From the NCBI GenBank assembly GCA_036320915.1, contig JAXBDG010000021.1, forward strand, positions 310,001-374,000: DNA of 64,000 nucleotides, in the 5' to 3' direction. The position numbers and the translations under genes were made by a program. The notes under the pieces are model-generated. The model did not search any database, was not told the origin of the DNA, and was given only the letters and a program-made list of their open reading frames with translations. Source of the stretch: Linnemannia elongata. Taxonomy: Eukaryota; Mortierellomycota; Mortierellomycetes; Mortierellales; Mortierellaceae. Of this stretch, positions 34,895 through 43,448 are shown piece by piece. Numbering within the stretch: the stretch's first letter is position 1; each line of letters begins with the position of its first letter.

Positions 34895-37800
34895 ATGGGC
34901 AGTTTCAACTACATCGGACCCACCGTTGTGCAATCGCCAGGTGTGGACGTCGAAGTGAGTACCTGCCGGTGGTTGCTAGAAAGGCGATAATCTGCTTCGC
35001 GAGCGCATGTCTAACCAATTCTTGATGTATTATGTTTTTTTTCTTATAGAATACCACCACCAATGACGCTGCTGGAGGCTCACTCTCGCCTTTTAGACCT
35101 CATCTTGCAGCCTCTGTCTCCGTGACACCATCAACGACCGCACAACCTCCCGTGTGGGACTGCCCTGCACAAGGATCCCTGTCTATCAACGGCGCAAGTA
35201 CACCGGCAAGCAAAGGCATCCCAACCTCGACGTTTTTCAGCGAATGCACTGAGGTGTGTGCCTCGCCGACCCCCAAACGGGTAAGCAGTTTGTTCTCTGG
35301 AAGGGGGTTATATGAACGAGCATTTTACCCATAGGCTAACACGTGTTTCTCTTTTCAGAGGCGTTATAATAGAGAAGCCGACGTTGAAGAGGACGAAGAG
35401 GCGTCCATGATTGAGGTAATTAAACTGTTCACGGTGCACCATCTCAGCTTTTATAGTTTAATCGCGAACGAATGATGTACTCATATCTCATTTTGACACT
35501 TGTATAGAAGCCAAAGCCGCCTGCAGTAAGACGCCATGTGGCTGCGAGGACTACAAGGACTACGAGGACTACGAAGACTACGAGGACTACGAGGACTACG
35601 AGGACACCAACTTCGACTCGCAAGGCGCGTGTGAGTAGACCGGCTTGACTGGCACCTACATTATGGCACTACTGATATTCCTACTAACATCTTGATATAC
35701 TCTCCAGTCTACTTTTGCTGAAAAATTAGACAGGATATACACGGCCATTAGCAAAGAGCGTCTTTCTTTACCCACCTTTCTTTACAAGTTGTTCGAGTCC
35801 CATGAACCCTCTGCTGTCCGATTGGCGACCCAATTCTACTCGAGTCACGCTCCAAAGTCACTTATCGAAATCTGGAGGCAAAAGCTATGCAGGCGACCCA
35901 AGTTGGATGCATCATTTGTTGAAAGTGCCGTCGACGTTGTGGTCGATCGTACTCGACGGGACCTGCGACTCAGCAGCAAAGGCGTCATCGGACAAACTGA
36001 TCCGCCTCTCAAGCGTCCTGCCTACCAGTTCCCTCACAATACCGTAACACAGGCCAACATCGAGCATGTGATCGATCGTGGTTTCCTCGGCAATTACGTG
36101 GACCATGCTAAGCACCTGATGCGGTTCTTACAGGGGGTGCTTCACAAGGACAAGCGCAAGAAGGGCAAGGGCAAGAGATTGAACGAGGATGAAGACACAA
36201 ACGAGAAAAAGGACCACAATGAGCACGAGCACAAGGACGACGGCAAAGATGTGGCGGAGGACGAGGAGAGTGACGTGGGAGAGGATGGAGAGGAGGAAAA
36301 AGTCGTTGCGAAGAAGGAAGATGTCGAGATGATGGACTTTGTCGGTATGGTTGAGTCGCAGAAGGTTGTTCGGATGGCACAAGCTGTCGGGGCAGGCAGT
36401 AATGCTGAAGAGGAGGATGCTGTCAAGGTGGAGGACAACGGCGAGAATGATGCACCTGCTCGTCGTAGGCCTCATAGGAACCCTGCTTCGGTCCGAGGCT
36501 GTATTGCCGCCATGCTCCTCTTCATGACCTCCCAGAAATGCAACGCGTTTCAAACCGTGATGGGCGTGTTTCTACATTGCACAGGATGCCCCACTCGAGT
36601 TTTGGACGTCCTCTCATCTCTTGGGCTATCAGTCTCCGACGACCAGGTGCGGAAAGCATTGGCTAACATGACCAAAGATGCTAAGGCTCAAGTCAAGGAG
36701 GCGATTCTTCACAACGATTGGTTTGTCGTTTATGACAACATCAACATTGCCATGAAGCACCAACATCAAAGAATCAACAAACTCGACACCTTCGACAACG
36801 GAACAGCAGCCACAGTCATTTTGATCCACGCCGAGGACGACCTCGAGAAGGCTGAGCATGATAAGAAGGCCGAGCATGGTGAGACCAGCAAGCACGACGA
36901 GAATGGCTTGGACGGCGAGAATGACTTGGACGACGAGAATGCCTTGGACGACGAGAATGCCTTGGACGACGAGAATCACCTGGACGACGAGAATGACCTG
37001 GACGACGAGAATGACTTGGACGACGAGAGCGACACAGATGACGAGAGCGATGAGAGCAATGCAGACGACGAGGGCAGAGACAACGAGCATGACGAGGTCG
37101 ACGAGAGTGACAAGGTTAACCAACGCTGCCCTTCACGTCCATCAATTGTGGCCTTTCGGCCCGATAGGTTGGCAGCCCCTAGCGCCAGCATCTTTTTTCC
37201 AAATGCCGCCGATCGCACTCTTTTCCGGACCGTATGCCATCACCATTTTTCGTCCGCCATTGCCCAGTCCCCTGGCTGTGTTGTACCCATTGTGGAGGTC
37301 GACCCACTTCCTATCCGGAAGTCAATTACCTTCCCGCTGCAGACAATGAAGATCGATGAATCAACAATTGCCGGCAACCTCTCAGTGCTGGAAACCATTA
37401 CAGATGTCGGTCTCAGCTTGGCCAGAACCTGGTTCGCTAAGCTCCCCAACATCATTGTGGCGGGCGATCAGATGACAGTCGCGAGATTGCTGTCCCTCCA
37501 GATACACCGAGCAATCGACCCCGATCCTTTCGGCAGCCTTTCCTGGGTGCACCCTGTCCCTCAGCTCTTCCACATGCGGATGACACTTTGCGGGACAATT
37601 TTCAGGACGCACTTCGGCGAGAACAACACGCGTGGCTCTCTTGCTACCTTCATCACCCTATTGCGTCGCAACACCCTGACCAAGGACAGCTTGAATTTCA
37701 AAACTGCAGATGAGCTATTGAGGATTGTGTTCGAGGCATTGGTGCTCGTCCTGGTGGATTTTTTTAGGCCTCATGTTGGTGCCTCGGACGAGCTAGACAT

Positions 37801-38590
37801 TCCACGAGTCGCTGACAGCATTATCGACACTCTCGCCAGTTTAGGTCCACTCATGAAAAGTCACTCTCCCATGGTCCTTGACCGACTATGTACGACTGCT
37901 GACATCAATGCACTTCTGTTCTTGCGCGATGTGGCGGTCTACATCGAGTTGGGGAGCGCTATCAAAGCCGGTGATATTGGGCGCATCCGATCCGTTTTAC
38001 CGACCATCACGCTGATGATGCATGGAGGAGGCAATACAAACTATGCTCGTGAGCTGCTGCGTCTCCTGTATGGTATGCGTCACACATGGACAGTCGAATG
38101 GGAGAGGAGAGTCTTGTCAAGTATGTTGGTCAATCCCAAAGGCGTCGCTGGTGGATGGATGGCCACTGATATGTATCAAGAGACCAACAACTACCTCCTC
38201 AAAGCGATCTTTGCAGCCAAGGGACCCAACATGAGCTGGGAGTACCTCAGAGATTACGTCTCCACCAACATCAGGACATTCCAAGAGATCGCGCGGATGT
38301 TTGAGCGAGCTGTTGGTGCCAAGTTCCACAACCCTGCTCATGTGAGATCAAATTCTGAGCGTGAAGTCTACATTATCAAGGAGGCATTCCATGAGAGTGG
38401 CATCTTGACCTGGAAACCAAGTAAAGACAAACGAGCACTTCCAGATCCGGTGGTTGATCTTCAGCGTGAGGGGGGTGACAAGATGGCTGGAGGAGCACTT
38501 GACAAGTTCTTGACTAGTAAAATCGATCACCACGGTGCTGCGGAGTTGGAAGAGACGGAAGCCGCTGCACTCACTGAGCATGTAGATTGA
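34895..38590 (+). CDS. DUF6589-like protein, candidate transposase, 1,117 aa
   Basis: Exons 34895-34954, 35050-35280, 35359-35415, 35508-35630 and 35708-38590 sum to 3,354 nt (1,117 aa). The first 63 residues are the TIR-encoded leader. Residues about 117-157 form an Arg-Thr repeat tail. An acidic/Lys-rich region with an 18-nt minisatellite (LDDEND units) interrupts the core. The core shows CIAAMLLFMTSQKCN, VVYDNINIA (D500), GTAATVILI, IIVAGDQMTVARL (D744), WVHPVPQLFHMRM, HGGGNTNYARELLRLLYG and TDMYQETNNYLLKAIF (E982). The YDN, GDQ.T..R and DxxxExxN blocks resemble, from memory, the fungal DUF6589 family found in repeats; I infer a D-D-E RNase H-like nuclease. Start chosen as the first ATG giving an open spliced frame. 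Confidence 0.8.
35548..35606 (+). repeat. 9-nt tandem repeat coding Thr-Thr-Arg
   Basis: Repeats of GACTACGAG within exon 4 of the DUF6589-like gene. In the coding frame they give an ARTTRTTRTTKTTR-type basic tail, possibly for DNA contact or nuclear import. Confidence 0.8.
36908..37033 (+). repeat. 18-nt minisatellite coding Leu-Asp-Asp-Glu-Asn-x
   Basis: Seven 18-nt units with one or two base differences inside exon 5 of the DUF6589-like gene, between D500 and D744. It encodes an acidic linker and is likely length-variable among copies. Confidence 0.88.
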
Positions 38591-38717
38591 GACAAGGAAA
38601 GAGTGAAAGAAAAGGAACAGGGAGAGATTATGACACGAGTGGGTAGTAAACTGGTGTAGCATATCGGCTAGTTTATTTTCTCGTAGCCATCGAAATAAAA
38701 AGAAAAAAATCAATCAA
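38591..38717. terminator. Shared 127-bp 3' region of the two element genes
   Basis: An AATAAA lies on the + strand at 38694-38699 and another on the - strand at 38677-38672. The two signals are only about 16 bp apart between facing stop codons, so the 3' ends of the transcripts probably overlap. Confidence 0.55.
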
Positions 38718-41512
38718 TCAAATGTAGGCCGCCGCTCTAAGGAGTTGATGGATTGGATCCATGCCAGATGTTGCCGCTGACCCTGATGCGCCTTTCGTCC
38801 GATCGTCCGAGCTGTCACCTGCCTGCTCCAATACATTTGGGTTGTTGAGAATGCCCTTTGTCTCGTCGAGGGCCGCGATGGCGACCTGGGCGACCTCGTC
38901 GAAGTAGTACTCCTCCATTACCCGCCACCCACAAATGCGAGCAAGGTCTCGCACACCCTTGGCAGTTGTTGCGTGAGAAAGTCTCTCGCACAATTTGTCG
39001 ACCGCACTGTCTGGTAGGATCCATGTCTCCCCATCAGTCATGGGTTCGTCTTCGCCAGCCCACTTCTTGTATGTCTTCTTCCTCCATTCTAGAAACTTCC
39101 GCCTCCCCACTTGTTTCTCCTCATCCGTGCGTTTCTCTGTTGGTATTTTGATCGGTGCAGGAGGTAGACAAATAGGGAACTTGGCAGAAAACGTGGCCCC
39201 GGTGCAGCCCTCACACAACTGATTGCATTTGCGCGTGATATTGAAGCGCTTGGCTATTAGCTCCCAGCAACAGTGTCTCGCGTCCTTGTCCTTCGCGGTT
39301 CGAACCAGCTCCTTTAGATCGGGCCTCTTGATATACTTGCTACTCGTGATTGGCGGGGCCAATAGCGTGACAATGCCGCGCTTCACCAGTAGTGGATTAC
39401 GTGCTGCACGCCCAAACCTCTGCACCAGGCTTGTCAAGTCCAAGGGTAGGCTATGCGGTAGAAACGAAGGCTGAGAATTGAGAAAGACATTCATTTCCTT
39501 CCCAATCTGTATTCGTTTGCATCACCATTTTCATTGGTTAATATCAACTTACTCGTACTGAATAACATGCGTCACATCGGGGATGTCACACCCCATGCCT
39601 GCTGCATCGGTAGCCAGTAAGACATTAATCTTGCCGTCCTTAAACTCACTCATCGTATCTTGCTTGTGCCCGGCACGGAGGGTCGAGTAATAGGCTCCAA
39701 TCTTTAGGCCAGGCCTCAACTTCACCAGCTCGTCCTGGACGCTTCGGAGAGCCGCAATCGAGTCAAAGTAGACCAATGTCTTCTTCTTGGGACCGTCGTC
39801 CAACAAAGATGCTAGGTTTCGGCTGCGATGCTGGCCCTGGAAAATCTGTACCTCAAAGCTGAGGTTGTCGCGCAAGTCGTCCACCTTGATAATCTTCAGC
39901 GGCTCGCCATCTTTGTACTGAAACAGAGATCTCTTAACCTTGGCCTCCTGATCATCTGTGAGCGTAGCAGTGAGTCCAACAATTGGCACCTGGGGGGCTT
40001 GGCACCGAAGCTGGCCAAGTAGGGAGTACTCTGGCCGAAAGGCTTCCTTTCCAGTCTGCGTCATGCCCCACCTCTCCACGCAATGGAGCTCATCCACCAC
40101 GATGCAGAGGAGGCGGGCTTTCCATTTATCCATGCTCCACAGCTTCTGCGCCTTCTTTGACATGCTGCCGGATCCAAAATACAGTTCGGGGGTCATGAAC
40201 ACAGCCCTGTAGTGGCCATCCAACATCTGTGAAATAGCATCGTCGTCAAGGAATCTGTTATTCCTTTCGCTGGTAAAAAAGATGTTGGGAATACGGTATT
40301 CATCTAGTTTCTATACAGCGGAGTAAAATACGCATCAATACAGGTGTATCAGGACATGTGAACTCTTATTTATGGCAGCTTCGTTAACAATCCAAACGTT
40401 TTGGTTGGAGTGACGTACTTGCATTTGCTCTTCAATCAGAGCTATCAGTGGCGAAATGATGACAGTGATGCTGTGCTTGAATATCACCATCGGGAGGAAG
40501 TACGCCAGTGTCTTACCCCATCCGCAAGGAGCAAGCAGCACGCAATCCTTCTGCTCTGCCACATGCTCAACCACTTGAAGCTGCTCCTCCTTGGGCGCAT
40601 ATTCGAAATATAACAGGGAGCGCTCAATGGCGTCCCTGCGGAATTGTTCTTTTAGGTCTTGCGGGTCCTAGAAATAAAAAAAGTAACGCTAGATATGACG
40701 TGAATGGGAAACGACTGAAAACGAACGAGGGCAAAAGGCTAGGAAAATATTGCGAGTATTTACCAAAGCCATTCCAAATGTGTGGCATTCCTGTGCTTCC
40801 AATGCTAAAGCTTGTTTGAGTGTGGCAGTTGTTGGCGATGACATAAAGCGCAGAGGCGAGCATGCAGACAATGAGGGGGACGATGCCATAGGTGAGTATG
40901 AAAGCGGGGACGGCTTGGGCGCGCCTTCAGGAGAGTACCAGAGCGCAACCCGTGTTGGTGTGAGCGCCAATTCACCTGGCGAAAATCGAAGTCGTGCTGC
41001 CATTCGCGCTGGAGTATACGCCAGCCGTGCAGGCGAACGTGCAGATCCTGCTGGCGTAAGTTTAGAACTTCTTGACGTGAATTTCAATCTGGCAGATGAC
41101 GACAATGGTGTTGCTGGTGAGGTTGGCGGTGCTGTCGAAGATGCCGAAGATGTCATTCGTGCCATTGCCAAGCGAGCACTGAAATCATTTAGTGGTGCAG
41201 CAGACGCAGAGATAAATGGATTGGGTGTCGATCCTTGTGCAGGGCAGTCCCACACGGGAGGTTGTGCGGTCGTTGATGGTGTCACGGAGACAGAGGCTGC
41301 AAGATGAGGTCTAAAAGGCGAGAGTGAGCCTCCAGCAGCGTCATTGGTGGTGGTATTCTATAAGAAAAAAAACATAATACATCAAGAATTGGTTAGACAT
41401 GCGCTCGCGAAGCAGATTATCGCCTTTCTAGCAACCACCGGCAGGTACTCACTTCGACGTCCACACCTGGCGATTGCACAACGGTGGGTCCGATGTAGTT
41501 GAAACTGCCCAT
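38718..41512 (-). CDS. RecQ-type DEAH helicase of the mobile element, about 790 aa
   Basis: Exons 41453-41512, 40764-41357, 40419-40667, 39553-40310 and 38718-39429 (last start tentative). Residues 1-63 are the TIR-encoded leader, identical to that of the other gene. To about 218 the protein is Ser/Thr/Pro/Arg-rich. The helicase core follows: PKEEQLQVV; Walker A APCGWGKT (K270); SPLIALIEEQM; DELH at 374; GLTATLT; LLATDAAGMGCDIPDVTHV; QRFGRAARN. A Cys cluster resembling the RecQ zinc motif comes next (CCWELIAKRF, then CNQLCEGC). RecQ enzymes unwind DNA 3'-5'. The donor at 39552 (GTAAGT) leaves phase 2. The frame continuing as LPHSLPLDLTSLVQRF would need phase 0, so either the acceptor is TTGACAAG just before 39429 or a small indel is present. 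Confidence 0.82.
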
Positions 41513-42227
41513 CCCTGGCAATTGAAGCTATCGAGTATTGAAGGTGCCAAAGGGCATCAAATTAGAAAACACGATCTTGGTGACAAGAACAAAAGTCAGG
41601 ATGTACACGGCATCAAGGTGTACCTTGGAGGCACGGCTTCTTGGCGTTCCTGCTGTTGTTGGCGTTCGTGGCGGTTTTGTCGTTCTAGTCGCTTTCGGCG
41701 TAGCCGGGGCCTTTTGGCAAGACTGGCCTGGCGTATCATCGCTAGAGCGAAGTCATCCCGAATGGAGGAGGAGGATAAAGGTGAAAGAAAAAAAAAATAA
41801 AAAAATAAAAAACAAAAAACAACAACAAAAAGATGACAATCAGCTCCTGTTCCTGCTACTGATGAAGGTACACCCGACGATGGAGCTTGGGTGGGTATGG
41901 GCTGCTATACCTCTGATGTCCGCTCTCTGTCATGGTGCAGTCGTGGTCCACAGCGTCGCAGGATGGGTATAAGACAAGAGACGGGTACGGAGAGAGTGAA
42001 TGAAAGAGAATTGCGCGATGTGAAATTGAGCATCTGAGGACAGAGGGTTTACACAGGCGCAGAACCACTGTTTATTTTAGACTTCTACGCCCATGTAAAC
42101 CCTCTATCCTTTTTAGGAAATGTTGACACTAACGATGCTTCAAGGGTGAAGGTGAGATTTTCGCCCAGCCCCTCTGGAGAGTGTGACTGCGTCACTCACT
42201 CCAGAGGTGGTTGGGTATCACAGCGTC
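41230..42227 (-). repeat. Right terminal inverted repeat, 998 bp
   Basis: Inverted copy of 34180-35177. It holds the promoter, exon 1 (41453-41512) and the first 128 nt of exon 2 (41230-41357) of the helicase gene. Positions convert as 76407 minus the left coordinate. Confidence 0.95.
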
Positions 42228-42236
42228 GAAGCTGTG
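42228..42236 (+). repeat. Right target-site duplication GAAGCTGTG
   Basis: Directly follows the right tip (GGGTATCACAGCGTC). Same 9 bp and orientation as 34171-34179. Confidence 0.9.
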
Positions 42237-43097
42237 ATGCAAAAAATGGTGGCGACTAAAAAGTACAAGAGGAGCAAAAAGTCACCTCTTTTTCTCCTTT
42301 CTGCAATTGCTATTTGACGAACCATATCCACGTTGTTGCGCCATGCTGGAGCAAGGTTTTGTCATCGCAATTTAGTACTTATCCGCTAGTACATTAGCCG
42401 CCGTCCTCGTTTTCCTCAGCTGACCCATCCGACTCAACTATAAACTAAACTGGTGCTGAATTGGGCTGGGAGTTGAATGGGCTTTATTATTTTCCTTACT
42501 CTGGTTGTCTTGCATGATCAAGAACTGACGATTTGTTTTTGTTTTACGCATTCCTGCTGGGCAATTATGCTCTCTTGCAACCCAACCCATCCCAGCCAGT
42601 CAGCCAGCTAGCCAGCTGTTTGGGTTGCTTATTACATATTTCGATTTCGATTTGCTGGGTCATGAGCCATGACGACAATGGACTATGCAAGCAAGCAACA
42701 GCAAAGTCAGCCAATGGTCAAGTCAGGTTAGCCAGCTCAGCTCACAATTTTTTTTTCTTTCTCTTGGGTTGGCTGTTTACTCATAAACAAACCAAACCAA
42801 CGCAAGGTATTGATGGTAATGAGTATACAAGTGTGGAAGTAAAAGAAGTACTGTAGAAGGATCGTTCTTTTTGAAGGGAAAATCTGGCAGTGCATACAGA
42901 AACAGTTACAGGATCATACACATTGGGTCTTTCAGTATTGGTTGGTATGTTGTGGGGGCTGATGGGCCGTGGGTGGTTGTTTATTATTACGACTAATGTA
43001 CATACAAGGGAATGAGGGTGTTATACAGGTTGCGATTGAAAGAAAAAGAAAAGCAAAGAAACGAAAGACTGAAGAAAAAGAAAATAGAGAAAAGTAA
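42237..43097. other. Right flank of the element, no gene
   Basis: Contains CAGCCAGC-type short repeats near 42590-42620 and a T run near 42749-42757. The 3' end of the next minus-strand gene is at 43098. Nothing coding supported. Confidence 0.5.
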
Positions 43098-43448
43098 CTA
43101 GCACTCCTGGAGAAGACTTGGGGTGAGGGAGATACGGATGGTGGAGCCACGACGCTTCTGGAGGAGCTCATCGAACTGGCGCATCTTGTCAGTCATCTCG
43201 ACGGGGTGCTTCATATCGAGGCTGACAGATCGGGAAGGAGAATCGCCGGTGACGGCAGCAATGGACTTGCGACGCTCGCGCATCATCTGGGCCTGGATAG
43301 CGTCCATCGAGGGAGCCATTGAGTGGCGGTAGTTGGCGGGGATAGCTGGGACTGCCTCGAGGGTGGAGTCCTTTGTCTGCTGCTTGCCGTTGAAGAGACG
43401 GATCAAGGAGAGACGACGGTTCTTGGTGGTGGTGTCGGCGTTGGTCAT
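43098..43448 (-). CDS. Small 116-aa protein with three RRxS motifs
   Basis: Single exon. The ATG is preceded on its strand by a pyrimidine-rich leader. No signal peptide or membrane segment. Three evenly spread protein kinase A-type sites are visible: RRLS (R11-S14), RRKS (R59-S62) and RRGS (R99-S102), plus a Ser-rich PSRSVS. Middle and C-terminal parts look helical (DAIQAQMMRERR, DKMRQFDELLQKRR). I do not recognise a family; a small phosphorylation-regulated adaptor or inhibitor is conceivable. Codon choice (high GC at third positions) is like that of well-expressed genes here such as the MYND gene. Confidence 0.72.
   Translation of the reverse strand: MTNADTTTKNRRLSLIRLFNGKQQTKDSTLEAVPAIPANYRHSMAPSMDAIQAQMMRERRKSIAAVTGDSPSRSVSLDMKHPVEMTDKMRQFDELLQKRRGSTIRISLTPSLLQEC

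Larger units (their letters stand above)
34180..35177 (+). repeat. Left terminal inverted repeat, 998 bp
   Basis: Reverse complement of 41230-42227. Tip reads GACGCTGTGATACCC. Lengths are equal and every segment I compared matched, including three long shadow reading frames. It contains two near-palindromes (34200-34236, 34297-34370), a T-rich/pyrimidine tract at 34575-34645, a 47-codon Arg-rich upstream frame, and exon 1 plus 128 nt of exon 2 of the DUF6589-like gene. Similarity stops at 35177 inside a Ser codon. Confidence 0.95.
34180..42227. mobile_element. 8,048-bp DNA transposon: long TIRs, DUF6589-like protein and RecQ helicase
   Basis: The element is bounded by 998-bp inverted repeats and a 9-bp direct duplication, GAAGCTGTG. 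It holds two convergent multi-exon genes: a DUF6589-like candidate transposase (+) and a RecQ-type helicase (-). The first exon and part of the second exon of each gene lie in the repeats, so both share a promoter sequence and a 63-residue leader. Stop codons face each other 127 bp apart. A 9-bp duplication and long TIRs are typical of Mutator-like elements, but neither protein looks like a MULE transposase. Repeat identity and intact frames indicate recent insertion and probable activity. I know of no named superfamily with this gene pair and TIR-encoded N-termini. Confidence 0.9.

Noticed and set aside
36629..37123. 164-codon minus frame rich in Val and Leu
   Set aside because: Antisense shadow of the acidic minisatellite in the DUF6589-like gene.
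34180..42227. Helitron, LTR or Starship interpretation of the element
   Set aside because: Helitrons lack TIRs and target duplications. There is no reverse transcriptase or integrase. Starships carry a DUF3435 tyrosine recombinase and are far larger.
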